Of a stretch of DNA of 64,000 nt, positions 34,424 to 43,582 are shown piece by piece. The position numbers and the translations under genes were made by a program. The DNA is from an uncultured Rothia sp. (GTDB lineage Bacteria; Actinomycetota; Actinomycetes; Actinomycetales; Micrococcaceae): assembly GCA_946221065.1 (NCBI GenBank), contig CAMIIO010000002.1, positions 62,001 through 126,000 of the forward strand, in the 5' to 3' direction. How positions within the stretch are numbered: the first letter of the stretch is position 1; each line of letters starts with the position of its first letter. Below the pieces are notes generated by a model. It was given only the letters and a program-made list of their open reading frames with translations, had not been told where the DNA came from and ran no database searches.

Positions 34424-34852
34424 ATGAGCGCAGTCAATCTCGGCAAAATTCACCCCGATCTTTACAACCAGGTCTACGCTCTCGACGCCGCAGCGCACCA
34501 AGCCGCCGAAGCCGCAGGACTCGATAAGAAGCTCGTTGAGCTGGTCAAGCTTCGTGTCTCTCAGATGAACGGTTGTGCTTTCTGCTTGCGGATGCACACT
34601 CAAGAAGCGCTTGAGGCAGGCGAAAGCACCGATCGTCTTGCTGTTCTCGCCGCTTGGTGGGAATCGCAGTACTTTACCGAGCAGGAACAAGCAGCGCTTA
34701 AACTTGCCGAGAACGTGAACAAGATTGACGCCGGCGCGCACGATTACAGCCCGCTTACCGATGAGCAGGTTTCCGCCGTCAGCTGGCTAGCTATTGTGAT
34801 GAATAGCTGGAACCGTATCGCGATTCATAGCCACTACCCCGTCAAACCATAG
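34424..34852 (+). CDS. Carboxymuconolactone decarboxylase/AhpD-like protein
   Basis: A 142-residue alkylhydroperoxidase D-like protein. The catalytic motif is MNGCAFCLRMHTQEAL (CxxC-x3-H). The family reduces peroxides or disulfides; no decarboxylase activity should be assumed. ATG 34424 is chosen over the longer frame at 34343 because AAGGAGG stands seven bases before it and the upstream residues are not family-like. It is transcribed alone, divergent from the Tad operon and downstream of the DnaA-box hairpin. A palindromic repeat (copy B) lies after it. Confidence 0.87.
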   Translation: MSAVNLGKIHPDLYNQVYALDAAAHQAAEAAGLDKKLVELVKLRVSQMNGCAFCLRMHTQEALEAGESTDRLAVLAAWWESQYFTEQEQAALKLAENVNKIDAGAHDYSPLTDEQVSAVSWLAIVMNSWNRIAIHSHYPVKP

Positions 34853-34882
34853 GACCCACATCACCCCCTTCCCTCCCCGCGC

Positions 34883-34962
34883 GCGGTACGTACCGCAAAA
34901 CGAACTTTATCTCGCAATAAATGCGCGATAAAACACTTTTTACGGTACGTACCGCAGGCGGG
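34883..34962. repeat. Palindromic intergenic repeat, copy B (GCGGTAC type)
   Basis: An 80-bp segment nearly identical to 15939-16019. It begins with the 14-bp palindrome GCGGTACGTACCGC (34883-34896) and ends with CGGTACGTACCG (about 34943-34954) and CAGGCGGG; the central stem is weaker than in copy A. It lies between the AhpD-like gene and the DNA polymerase gene. Confidence 0.8.
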
Positions 34963-35000
34963 ATAAGGGATGGAGGGGCGGCGGCTGGGATAATGAGGGC

Positions 35001-36800
35001 ATGTTCATCCTGCTAGCCCCGGTACCTCCCCTCCCGGCAGAGCCCACCCCCTCCGTCGCTCCAGCCACATCCGCAGAGCGTACCTGGCAGGCAGTAACGC
35101 TCACCGACACCGGAGTGGGGTCACGCCGCACCGTACCGCAGGAACGGCTTGGGGAATTTATGGAGCAGATGGAACAGCACACCTCGTACCCTATCCGCTG
35201 GGTCTGGGCAGACGCCCGCGCCCTCTTACCTACACTTCTCGCCCAGGGTTTCAGCCCCGAACGCGGCTATGATCTACGGGTTGCACAGCGGATTCTCATT
35301 ACCGCAACCACCCATCCGAACCATCCACTCGACTACGCTCCCACCCTAGATTTACTCCAAGAGCCCACCGCCCCTGCCGGCGCAATGCCGCCAGCTACCG
35401 TCGCACCCGGTCAAGATTCCCTCTTCGATACCGAACTCTTCACCCCCGTCAGCGCAACTCGTCCCGAGCCCACCGTCGACGACGTCCTCACCGAGTTCCG
35501 CGCCCAGCAGGACGCCGTCGCCCGCGCCTCCCATCCTGCCAAGCTACAGCTGTTGCTTACCGCGGAGTCTTCCGGGACGATTATTGCCGAAGAGATGAAG
35601 CTCTACGGTATGCCGTGGAACCGGGAACGGCACGAGGAGCTCCTTGAAGCCGAGCTTGGCCCGCGCCCCACCGGTTATAACCGTCCCGCCCGCATGGAAG
35701 AGCTTGCCGTACAGATCCGTGAAGTTCTCCAGGCTCCGCGGCTCAACCCCGATTCTCCCACCGAGTTACTCAAGGCTCTGCAATCTGCCGGGGCGCGTGT
35801 TAGCACCACCCGCAAGTGGTCCCTGCTCGAATGGGCGAAGGAGATTCCCTCCCTCCAAGAACAGCGCCATCGCCTGGTTGATCCCATTCTGCGGTACAAA
35901 AAGCTCTCGCGGCTCTGGAGCGCGAATGGCTGGAATTGGCTTGATGAGTGGGTGCATGATAACCGTTTCTACCCTTCCTATGAGGTGGGCGGGGTGGTTA
36001 CCGGGCGCTGGGGTGCCCACGGCGGCGGTGCCATGCAGATCCCCAAGGACGTGCGTTCAGCGGTGGCTGCGGAACCCGGCTACCTGCTTACTGTTGCCGA
36101 CGCTAGCCAGGTTGAACCGCGTATTCTTGCCGCGATGAGCGGTGATGGGCAGCTTGCTGAGGCAGGACGTGGCACCGACCTCTACCTGGGTATTGCAGCT
36201 ATCGGCGCAGCTAGCGGTTCGGCGCTTAATGATCGTGCCGCGGCGAAGATTGCCCTGCTCGGTGCCATGTACGGTGCCACCACCGGCGAGTCGGGCAGGC
36301 TCATGCCTCATCTGCGCCAGCTTTTCCCCCGCGCCATTGCCTTCACCGAGGACGCCGCGCGCGTGGGTGAGGCAGGCGGGCAAGTGAGCACTTTCCTTGG
36401 GCGGGTGTCTCCTGCTCCGCCTGATGCCTGGTTTGCCCAACAGCGCCAGCAGTCCACCGCGGAGCAAGAACGTGCGGCGCTGAGCGCTTCCCGGAGCTGG
36501 GGGCGATTCACCCGTAACTTTGTGGTGCAGGGAACCGCCGCCGAATGGGCGCTGAGCTGGATGGGGCATATTCGGCATGAGCTACGCCATCGCGGGCCGG
36601 GCGGAGAGCCGTTGCACTCGCACCTGGTGTATTTTTTGCACGACGAAATCATGATTTACGGACCCGCCAACGAGGCTGAGCTGTGTGCCGAAATTGTGCG
36701 AGATTCCGCGGAGAAGGCGGGTAGGTTGTTGTTTGGCAATGCTCCGGTGGAGTTCCCGGTAAGTATTGCTATTACCGATAATTATGCCAAGGCTAAGTAG
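35001..36800 (+). CDS. Family A DNA polymerase (bifunctional 3'-5' exonuclease/DNA polymerase type)
   Basis: A 599-residue polymerase of the actinobacterial stand-alone PolA-like group. The polymerase motifs are A, LLTVADASQVEPRILAAMSG (near residue 365); B, RAAAKIALLGAMYGATTG; and C, YFLHDEIMIYG (near 545). There is no N-terminal 5' flap nuclease, and the exonuclease-like region (1-200) lacks clear catalytic acids by eye. It is much shorter than PolI, so it is probably a repair or accessory polymerase, not the Okazaki-processing enzyme. The start ATG has no strong Shine-Dalgarno sequence; the leader follows repeat copy B. Confidence 0.85.
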   Translation: MFILLAPVPPLPAEPTPSVAPATSAERTWQAVTLTDTGVGSRRTVPQERLGEFMEQMEQHTSYPIRWVWADARALLPTLLAQGFSPERGYDLRVAQRILITATTHPNHPLDYAPTLDLLQEPTAPAGAMPPATVAPGQDSLFDTELFTPVSATRPEPTVDDVLTEFRAQQDAVARASHPAKLQLLLTAESSGTIIAEEMKLYGMPWNRERHEELLEAELGPRPTGYNRPARMEELAVQIREVLQAPRLNPDSPTELLKALQSAGARVSTTRKWSLLEWAKEIPSLQEQRHRLVDPILRYKKLSRLWSANGWNWLDEWVHDNRFYPSYEVGGVVTGRWGAHGGGAMQIPKDVRSAVAAEPGYLLTVADASQVEPRILAAMSGDGQLAEAGRGTDLYLGIAAIGAASGSALNDRAAAKIALLGAMYGATTGESGRLMPHLRQLFPRAIAFTEDAARVGEAGGQVSTFLGRVSPAPPDAWFAQQRQQSTAEQERAALSASRSWGRFTRNFVVQGTAAEWALSWMGHIRHELRHRGPGGEPLHSHLVYFLHDEIMIYGPANEAELCAEIVRDSAEKAGRLLFGNAPVEFPVSIAITDNYAKAK

Positions 36801-36842
36801 CCACGAGTAGTCGCCACCGCGCTAGACTACCGCACGCAAAAG

Positions 36843-37616
36843 TTACGCTCCTGCCGTTCCCGGAGCCGGGCGCTTATCGTTGTCATCCCAGGGCACGGTC
36901 CAGCCGAGTGCGGTAAAGATCCGGTCCAGCACAATACCTGTGAAACCCCAAATCACAAACTCGTTCCCGCCCTGCCGCACGGTAAACGCCGGGGATTTGT
37001 GCACAAAATCTTCGCGCCGAACCTGCGCCGTGTGTCGATTCTCTGGGTTCAATAAATCAGCAACCGGCACGCGCACCACTAGGGAGGACTCGTTCTGATC
37101 CTGCGCGGCTACTTCGCTCTGGCGACACCACCAGCCGATGACCGGGCTCACTTGAAAGTTTGTCACCGACAATGGCACCGATTCTAGTTCTCCCAGCACT
37201 TCGACGCCGGCAGGATCCAGCCCGGTTTCCTCCTCGGCCTCACGCAGGGCGGCAACGAAGGAGACGGGCACGTTGAGTTCGCGCGCGGCGTCGTAGTCTT
37301 CGGGGTCTACCTTGCCGCCGGGGAAGGCTGGCTGCCCGGCGTGTTTGCGCAGGGTATCGGCTCGCACCACAATCAGCACGTCGAGGTCGTCACTTACTGC
37401 CCCGGCAGGTGCGGGCACACGCGCCGGTTCGGCGTCAAGCACCCCGAAGAGCACCAATACCGCCGCTTGTTGACTCGTGGGGAGTTCGGCAAGGTGTGAG
37501 GTTTGGTACTGCACCCGCTTACTGTCGCTGCTCACTCCGCGCCCTACCAGTGAGCGTAGCTCGGCGCGTGCCGGATGGTTGCTACCCGTGCAGTGCGTGG
37601 GTTCGTTAGGCTCCAA
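36843..37616 (-). CDS. NUDIX hydrolase, CoA pyrophosphatase-like (NudL)
   Basis: A 257-residue protein. The NUDIX box is visible as ALREAEEETGL (near residue 125) with the family-specific PAFPGGKVDPEDYDAA before it; the arrangement AVLVLFG...LRKHAGQPAFPGG matches CoA pyrophosphatases, which cut CoA to phosphopantetheine and adenosine 3',5'-bisphosphate. It corresponds to M. tuberculosis Rv3672c. Its start lies inside the end of nth (11-base overlap), so the two are co-translated. Substrate is inferred from family. Confidence 0.85.
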   Translation of the reverse strand: MEPNEPTHCTGSNHPARAELRSLVGRGVSSDSKRVQYQTSHLAELPTSQQAAVLVLFGVLDAEPARVPAPAGAVSDDLDVLIVVRADTLRKHAGQPAFPGGKVDPEDYDAARELNVPVSFVAALREAEEETGLDPAGVEVLGELESVPLSVTNFQVSPVIGWWCRQSEVAAQDQNESSLVVRVPVADLLNPENRHTAQVRREDFVHKSPAFTVRQGGNEFVIWGFTGIVLDRIFTALGWTVPWDDNDKRPAPGTAGA

Positions 37617-38496
37617 GGCTCCACCCTTCTTCTCTCAGTTCGCGCCGTGTGGCACCCTGAATAAATCGTAAGTGTAGTCGTTCTCGTCCGGGCGCTAGCT
37701 CGTATTTGAGTAGTTTTGCCGCTTTTGCTTCGTCGGTTTCACCCTCACCGTAGCTGGGGCAGAGGTCTGCGATGGGGCATACTCCGCAGGCGGGTTTTTT
37801 GGCGTGGCAGATTCTTCTGCCGTGGTAGATGAGTCGCTGGGAGAGGTCTGTCCAGTCTCGGGGTTCGAAGAGTTTTTCGATGTCGCGCTCTACTTTGACG
37901 GGGTCGGTGTGTTCTGTCCAGCCAAAGCGACGAGCGAGCCTGCCAAAGTGGGTATCTACGGTAATTCCGGGGCGGCCAAAAGCATTACCTAGCACCACAA
38001 ACGCGGTTTTTCGCCCTACTCCGGGCAGTTTCACTAGCTCGTCAAGGCTATCGGGCACCTCGCCGTCGTATTCGGCGTCAAGTTGTTGCGCCAGACGGAT
38101 GATGGAGGATGCTTTGGAGCGGAAGAAGCCGAGCGGTTGCACGATATCCTCTACCGCCTGTTGCGGTGCTTGGGCTAGCGTGGCGGAGTCCGGGTATGCA
38201 CCAAAGAGGGTGGGTGTGACGGAGTTTACGCGGGTATCGGTGGTTTGTGCGGAGAGTACGGTGGCAATGAGCAGTTCGAAGGGGCTATTGAAGTCTAGTT
38301 CGGGGATGGCATAGGAGTAGGTTTGGGCGAGAATGCGGTTGATTTTGCGGGCGCGACGCACGGTTCCCAATGGTGTTTCACCGTTGCGGGCGCGACGTTT
38401 GAGGGCGTCGGCGGCTTTGAAGTCGGGGACGTGGCGGATGTCGAGTTGGGCTTGCTCGGTGTTAGTGAGCGGTGCGGTTTCTGGCTGTTTGTTCAC
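37606..38496 (-). CDS. nth: Endonuclease III (DNA glycosylase/AP lyase)
   Basis: A 296-residue protein, with an extra N-terminal 50-residue extension relative to E. coli Nth. The helix-hairpin-helix carries the catalytic Lys in LPGVGRKTAFVVLG and the catalytic Asp in ITVDTHFGRLARR. The iron-sulfur loop is CHAKKPACGVCPIADLC. It removes oxidised pyrimidines in base-excision repair. Equivalent to Rv3674c and upstream of the NudL-like gene, as in many actinobacteria. A start at an internal Met is possible but the first ATG is the only evident candidate. Confidence 0.94.
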   Translation of the reverse strand: MNKQPETAPLTNTEQAQLDIRHVPDFKAADALKRRARNGETPLGTVRRARKINRILAQTYSYAIPELDFNSPFELLIATVLSAQTTDTRVNSVTPTLFGAYPDSATLAQAPQQAVEDIVQPLGFFRSKASSIIRLAQQLDAEYDGEVPDSLDELVKLPGVGRKTAFVVLGNAFGRPGITVDTHFGRLARRFGWTEHTDPVKVERDIEKLFEPRDWTDLSQRLIYHGRRICHAKKPACGVCPIADLCPSYGEGETDEAKAAKLLKYELAPGRERLHLRFIQGATRRELREEGWSLGA

Positions 38497-38573
38497 TCCC
38501 CTAGCGTACCGGTTGAGTCAGTGGTGCGCCGCGGGTAAGCGCGGGAATATTTTGCCCCAACAATATCAAATTA

Positions 38574-38589
38574 TGTGACACAAGACATA
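38574..38589 (+). promoter_or_regulatory. Possible Crp/GlxR half-site upstream of acsA
   Basis: TGTGACACAAGACATA resembles the Crp consensus TGTGA-N6-TCACA; the left half is perfect and the right half matches poorly. It lies about 80 bases before the acsA start. A Crp/GlxR gene is at 42784 and acs is a known GlxR target in corynebacteria. Confidence 0.25.
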
Positions 38590-38667
38590 AAAACTATTAG
38601 AGTATTCGTTAATTATTATGACGCGCATTACATATAGTGCATAGTTCTCTGACCAAGGAGTACTTCA

Positions 38668-40599
38668 ATGACCGAAAACCCGCAAACCTTCCCTCCCAGC
38701 AAAGAGTTCGCACAGCAAGCCAACGCCACCGCCGAACTCTACGATGTTGCCCGCGAACAGGGCACCGAATTCTGGGCACATCAGGCACGCGAACTGCTCA
38801 CCTGGAGCAAGGACTTCACCCAAACCCTCGACTGGTCCAACCCACCCTTTGCCAAATGGTTTGCCGACGGCGAACTGAACGCCTGCTACAACGCCGTCGA
38901 TCGCCACGTGGAAGCAGGCAACGGCGAACGCACCGCTATCCTCTTTGAAGGTGAACCCGGAGACACCCACAGCTACACCTACGCGCAACTCAAGGACGAG
39001 GTATCTAAGGCGGCGAATGCCTTTGAATCCCTGGGAGTGAGTAAGGGGGACCGCGTTGCCGTGTACCTGCCCATGATTCCCGAGGCGGTCATTACCATGC
39101 TGGCGTGTGCCCGCATTGGCGCGATTCACTCGGTGGTTTTTGGTGGTTTTTCCGCAGATGCCCTGCGCTCGCGTATTGAGGACGGCGAAGCGAAACTGGT
39201 GGTTACCGCCGATGGTTCGTTCCGCCGTGGCAAACCTTCCATGCTGAAGCCGGCGGTGGATAAGGCGCTGGCTTCCGGTGGGGATTCCGTGGGGCACGTG
39301 CTGGTGGTCAAGCGCAATGAGGGCGAGGTGGACTGGATCGAGGGTCGCGATCAGTGGTGGCACGACGTCGTCGATTCCGCCTCCATCGAGCACACTCCCT
39401 CCGTGCAGAACGCCGAGGACCCGCTGTTTATTCTGTACACGTCGGGCACCACCGGCAAGCCCAAGGGTATTTTGCACACCACCGGCGGTTACCTCACGCA
39501 GGGTGCTTTTACGCATAAGAATATTTTTGATTTAAAGCCGGAGACGGATGTGTACTGGTGTACCGCCGATGTTGGGTGGGTGACCGGTCACTCCTATGTT
39601 GCCTACGCACCGCTGGTTAATGGCGCTACCCAGGTGATATATGAGGGCACTCCGGATTCCCCGCACCGTGGCAGGTTCTGGGAGATTGTGCAGAAATATA
39701 AGGTAAGCATTATGTACACCTCCCCCACTGCTATTCGCACCATGATGAAGTGGGGCGAGCAGATTCCTGCCGAGTACGACCTCTCTTCCTTGCGTGTGCT
39801 GGGCACCGTGGGCGAGGCGATCAACCCCGAGGCGTGGGTGTGGTTCCACCGTGTGATTGGTGGGGGCAAGTGCCCCATTGTGGACACCTGGTGGCAGACC
39901 GAAACCGGTGCGATCATGATTTCTCAGCTTCCCGGCGTCACCGACGCTAAGCCCGGTTCTGCTCAGCAACCGATTCCCGGTATCAGCGTGGAGGTGCTGG
40001 ATGATGTGGGGGATCCGCTAGGGAACGAACAGTCCGGTTTGTTGGCTATTACCGAGCCGTGGCCGTCCATGCTCCGCACCATTTGGGGCGATGATGACCG
40101 TTTTGTCGATACCTATTGGGCGCGCTTTGGGGACAAGTATTTTGCCGGCGACGGCGCCAAGCGCGATGCCGACGGCGACATTTGGGTACTGGGGCGCGTG
40201 GACGATGTGATGAATGTGTCCGGTCACCGCCTCTCCACCCCGGAGATTGAGTCCGCACTGGTTTCTCACCCTGCCGTTGCCGAGGCTGCGGTGGTGGGTG
40301 CTACCGACGACACTACCGGCCAGGCGGTCATGGCGTTCGTGATTTTAGGCGATGATGTGGACGCAAACACCGATCACGAGGAGCTGGCGCAGGAGATTCG
40401 CGCCCATGTAGGAACCGAGATCTCCCCCATTGCCAAGCCCAAGCGAGTGCTGATTGTTCCCGAGCTGCCCAAGACCCGTTCGGGCAAGATTATGCGCCGC
40501 CTGCTCAAAGATGTTGCGGAGGATCGCCCCGTGGGCGATGTGACCACCCTTGCCGACTCCACAGTAATGGACGCCATTGTGGAAACCTATAAGAAGTAA
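38668..40599 (+). CDS. acsA: Acetyl-CoA synthetase
   Basis: A 643-residue AMP-forming enzyme that activates acetate. Visible are the P-loop YTSGTTGKPKG (near residue 265), VDTWWQTETGAIM, the hinge YFAGDGAKRDADGDIWVLGRVDDVMNVSGHRLS, and PKTRSGKIMRRLL with the catalytic lysine that is acetylated in other bacteria. Start ATG 38668 has AAGGAG nine bases upstream. The AcuC-like deacetylase at 12 kb could reactivate it. Corresponds to Rv3667. The upstream region holds a weak Crp-like half-site. Confidence 0.96.
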   Translation: MTENPQTFPPSKEFAQQANATAELYDVAREQGTEFWAHQARELLTWSKDFTQTLDWSNPPFAKWFADGELNACYNAVDRHVEAGNGERTAILFEGEPGDTHSYTYAQLKDEVSKAANAFESLGVSKGDRVAVYLPMIPEAVITMLACARIGAIHSVVFGGFSADALRSRIEDGEAKLVVTADGSFRRGKPSMLKPAVDKALASGGDSVGHVLVVKRNEGEVDWIEGRDQWWHDVVDSASIEHTPSVQNAEDPLFILYTSGTTGKPKGILHTTGGYLTQGAFTHKNIFDLKPETDVYWCTADVGWVTGHSYVAYAPLVNGATQVIYEGTPDSPHRGRFWEIVQKYKVSIMYTSPTAIRTMMKWGEQIPAEYDLSSLRVLGTVGEAINPEAWVWFHRVIGGGKCPIVDTWWQTETGAIMISQLPGVTDAKPGSAQQPIPGISVEVLDDVGDPLGNEQSGLLAITEPWPSMLRTIWGDDDRFVDTYWARFGDKYFAGDGAKRDADGDIWVLGRVDDVMNVSGHRLSTPEIESALVSHPAVAEAAVVGATDDTTGQAVMAFVILGDDVDANTDHEELAQEIRAHVGTEISPIAKPKRVLIVPELPKTRSGKIMRRLLKDVAEDRPVGDVTTLADSTVMDAIVETYKK

Positions 40600-40740
40600 T
40601 CCCCCGCACCGTCCACCGTGTTAGCCGTGCTGGGAGGGGTATTGCACCAACGTGGCGCCGCCGTTCAGCGAACTTTCCGGTTCGTGGACGACGGCGCTAC
40701 GTTGTTTTCTCACAAAAAGCCGGTGTGTCACACTAGAGAC

Positions 40741-41190
40741 ATGAGCGAACACCACAAACCCTTTTTTGTTCTCAACGGCCCCAACCTGAATCTGTTGGGC
40801 ACCCGAAAGCCGGAAGTTTATGGCTTTACAACGCTTGCTGATATTGAGAAACAGGTGACGGCACGAGCAGAAGAACACGGGTTTACCGTGCAGTTCTTCC
40901 AGACAAATCACGAAGGTGACCTAGTGGATCTGATTCAGCGTGCGCGCGCTGAGGCGTGCGCCATCATTATCAACCCCGCCGCTTACACCCACACCTCGGT
41001 GGCGATTCACGACGCGCTAGAAGCCGCAGAGCTACCGGTGGTTGAGGTACATCTCTCCAATATCCACCGTCGCGAGCAATTCCGCCATCATTCTTTCGTG
41101 TCCCCGCAAGCCACCGCCGTCATCGCCGGTGCCGGGGCGTTTGGTTACAGCATGGCAGTAGACTTCCTATCGCAACACCTCAGCGGTTAA
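40741..41190 (+). CDS. aroQ: 3-dehydroquinate dehydratase, type II
   Basis: A 149-residue type II dehydroquinase. Signature FVLNGPNLNLLGTRKPEVYG with the catalytic Tyr nearby, the Asn/Thr/Ser site IINPAAYTHTSVAI, and catalytic His in VVEVHLSNIHRREQFR. It catalyses the third step of the shikimate pathway. ATG 40741 is chosen; the longer open frame from 40618 adds 41 residues with no family match. It stands alone between acsA and the convergent MarP-like gene, away from other aro genes. Confidence 0.94.
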   Translation: MSEHHKPFFVLNGPNLNLLGTRKPEVYGFTTLADIEKQVTARAEEHGFTVQFFQTNHEGDLVDLIQRARAEACAIIINPAAYTHTSVAIHDALEAAELPVVEVHLSNIHRREQFRHHSFVSPQATAVIAGAGAFGYSMAVDFLSQHLSG

Positions 41191-41263
41191 ACACCTTCCG
41201 CGAACATTCCCTGCGCCGCTTCAATACCGTGCCAGCCCCATGCCACTTCAGCTCAATGTCGTG

Positions 41264-42469
41264 TTAGCTTGATACCCCCGAGCTAGTGTGCTGAATGCAC
41301 GCTCCCGAAGCAACTGCCTCCCGAGAATCGCCCAGCTGCACCAGCGCATCCGAAATCACCTGAACCGGGATCGCGTACCCCGTCTCCCCCTGAGTGGCTT
41401 TAGCAAACACCATTCCCACCAGCAAACCGTCCTGGTTTAGCACTGGTCCACCAGAATTACCCTGCTGAACATCTGCCGCCAGCTGGTATACCAGGCGAGT
41501 AGGGTTAGTTTCTCCCGTCTCCGAATTAATAGTGCGCGTATACCCCAGCCCCTGCACCAGCGCGGGACGGTTTTCAAACGGGCCGCCACCGGGATAGCCC
41601 ATAAAACTCACCTCAGTACCGGCGGCAACATCCTTACCCACAACCAGCAGGGACAACGGCAGATCCTCTTGAGCCGCCAAAAAGGCAATATCGTGCGTTT
41701 GATCAAAAAACACCACCTTTGTAGAGTGCATTTTGCCCGAGCGATCCAGCACCATCGGCTGGCTCACCCCCGCCACCACGTGCGCGTTAGTGGCAATAAG
41801 ATCGTGCCCAATCACAAAGCCAGAGCCCTCCGAGGTATAGCTACACGCCTCGGCAGCACCTAGCACCTGCACCACCGACTCACTAGCGTTCTGCAACGCC
41901 GGATTAGAAAGGGGCTGAGCAGGGGGCTCTTGCGAGGGGAAGAGCAAATCCTGCACCTCAGGGATGACACCAGAATCTAGCACCTGCGCCCGCATGGACG
42001 TAATTTTTTCCTCCACGGGATCTGGCGTGAGGTGCAAGAGAGTGTTAACCACCGCGGACTCGTTCAAGGCAGTAGTTACCTGAGCAATACCTAGCGGGCG
42101 CACCATGAGCGTGGTTGCAACAATCATCAAAACAGCCACTACTATATTCAGCACCCCGCCGGCAACACGCTCAAGGTTGCGCAGTGGCGTCGCGTCCGAG
42201 AACCGGCGGATGGCACGGCCCACCAAAAACCCAATCCACTGCCCCACCAAAATACATATCACTACGGAGATGACGGCGGCAATCACATACCAGCCATCGC
42301 TCGCCTGAGAGATCACCCAGGGTGTGAGTGTAAAAGCGGCGATGACTCCCAGGATAAAACCGCCCAGTGTGCCCAGACAGACAAAAAATCCCCGAGACAC
42401 CCCAGAAATGAGATACCCCACCAAAATAATGAGGAGCAGAACGTCTAAGAAGGTAAAGCCAATGCCCAT
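41264..42469 (-). CDS. marP: MarP-like membrane serine protease (CvpA domain plus trypsin-like domain)
   Basis: A 401-residue protein: four membrane helices in residues 1-140 (CvpA/colicin V production fold), then a trypsin-like domain. The catalytic triad is visible: His in TNAHVVAGV, Asp in THDIAFLAAQED, Ser in QQGNSGGPVLNQDG. Two cysteines (EACSY; GACIQH) may form a disulfide as in M. tuberculosis MarP (Rv3671c), a periplasmic protease needed for acid resistance there. The equivalent role is inferred. Convergent with aroQ; divergent from crp. Confidence 0.9.
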   Translation of the reverse strand: MGIGFTFLDVLLLIILVGYLISGVSRGFFVCLGTLGGFILGVIAAFTLTPWVISQASDGWYVIAAVISVVICILVGQWIGFLVGRAIRRFSDATPLRNLERVAGGVLNIVVAVLMIVATTLMVRPLGIAQVTTALNESAVVNTLLHLTPDPVEEKITSMRAQVLDSGVIPEVQDLLFPSQEPPAQPLSNPALQNASESVVQVLGAAEACSYTSEGSGFVIGHDLIATNAHVVAGVSQPMVLDRSGKMHSTKVVFFDQTHDIAFLAAQEDLPLSLLVVGKDVAAGTEVSFMGYPGGGPFENRPALVQGLGYTRTINSETGETNPTRLVYQLAADVQQGNSGGPVLNQDGLLVGMVFAKATQGETGYAIPVQVISDALVQLGDSREAVASGACIQHTSSGVSS

Positions 42470-42687
42470 AATGATTCCCTGTGGTGCTAGTGCTACGCCT
42501 CAACATGCCCTCTAGAGGAGAGGGTCGAGCCCGTAGTAAGAAACTTGATACTAATCCCCTAACCTGAAATTTACTGGAAAATTTCTATATCTTTCACTCC
42601 TGAGTGAGTTGAATAAGTACGAAAAAGAGTGAAGAATGCACAAAATTGAGGTAGGCTCATTAGTTAGTTGAGTATGTCACATGAGTT

Positions 42688-42717
42688 TTGAGCAGAGTGT
42701 CACAGTGGGTCTATACT
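42688..42717 (+). promoter_or_regulatory. Predicted promoter of the crp gene with TCACA half-sites
   Basis: TTGAGC (42688-42693) and TATACT (42712-42717) are 18 bases apart, in the 314-bp gap before crp. TCACA occurs at 42677-42681 and 42700-42704, suggestive of autoregulation by a Crp-type dimer, although no full palindrome is present. The remaining part of the gap shows no gene. Confidence 0.5.
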
Positions 42718-42783
42718 CAATACGCCGCGTGTTGAACGGCTTACGGGCAGTTCTGCATTTCACAATTTTTTTGAAGGAGAGTC

Positions 42784-43461
42784 ATGGATATTGAAGTTCT
42801 ACGTCGAGCACCGCTTTTCGCTTCGCTTGATGATCAAGCCTTTGCAGCGCTGACCGATGACATTACCGAGGTTGATCTCTCGCGCGGAGCAACCCTGTTC
42901 TATGAAGGCGATCCCGGCGATCAGTTGTACTTCATTGTTTCTGGCAAGATTAAGCTAGGTCGCACCGCAACCGATGGTCGCGAAAACCTTGTAGCTATTA
43001 TGGGTCCCGGCGAAATCTTTGGCGAGATGGCGCTCTTTGATCCTTCCCCCCGATCCACCAGCGCAACCGCTGTTTCGGAAACCCGCCTGGCCGCCGTCAA
43101 GCATGAATCTCTCCGTAAGGCTATGGAGAAGTCCCCACAGATTTCCGCGCAGGTATTGCAGGCGCTGGCTCGCCGCCTACGCCGCACCAACGAGAACCTG
43201 GCGGATCTGGTGTTCTCCGATGTTCCCGGTCGTGTAGCCAAGGCCCTGCTGGATTTGGCAGATCGTTTTGGTCGTCCGGCAACCGACGGCATTCTGGTAG
43301 CTCACGAACTCACCCAGGAAGAATTGGCGCAGCTGGTGGGTGCTTCCCGAGAAACCGTCAATAAGGCGTTGGCTGAATTTGTTTCCCGTGGCTGGATCCG
43401 TTTGGAGGCTCGCGCCGTAGTTATTCTTGATTTGCAGCGCTTGCGCACCCGCTCACGCTAA
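42784..43461 (+). CDS. crp: Crp/GlxR family cyclic-nucleotide-responsive regulator
   Basis: A 225-residue protein. The N-terminal cyclic-nucleotide domain has GATLFYEGDPGDQLYFIVSGKIKL and the phosphate-binding GEIFGEMALFDPSPRSTSATA with the conserved Glu and Arg-Ser/Thr. The C-terminal winged helix is HELTQEELAQLVGASRETVNKALAEFVSRGWI. It is the actinobacterial GlxR/Crp type (Rv3676), a global carbon-metabolism regulator. An AAGGAGAG box precedes the ATG. acsA is a plausible target. Confidence 0.94.
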   Translation: MDIEVLRRAPLFASLDDQAFAALTDDITEVDLSRGATLFYEGDPGDQLYFIVSGKIKLGRTATDGRENLVAIMGPGEIFGEMALFDPSPRSTSATAVSETRLAAVKHESLRKAMEKSPQISAQVLQALARRLRRTNENLADLVFSDVPGRVAKALLDLADRFGRPATDGILVAHELTQEELAQLVGASRETVNKALAEFVSRGWIRLEARAVVILDLQRLRTRSR

Positions 43462-43492
43462 AACATTATTTACTTTCGATAGAAAATAAATA

Positions 43493-43533
43493 CGCAAAGG
43501 CTCCGAGGTAATTTACACCTCGGAGCCTTTGCG
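43493..43533. terminator. 17-bp hairpin between crp and the convergent NUDIX gene
   Basis: CGCAAAGGCTCCGAGGT (43493-43509) and ACCTCGGAGCCTTTGCG (43517-43533) are perfect complements around ATTTAC-like loop bases. It can serve both convergent genes. Confidence 0.85.
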
Positions 43534-43582
43534 TAATCAATGATAGATATCATCACATATATGGTCTGACCACACTAATATT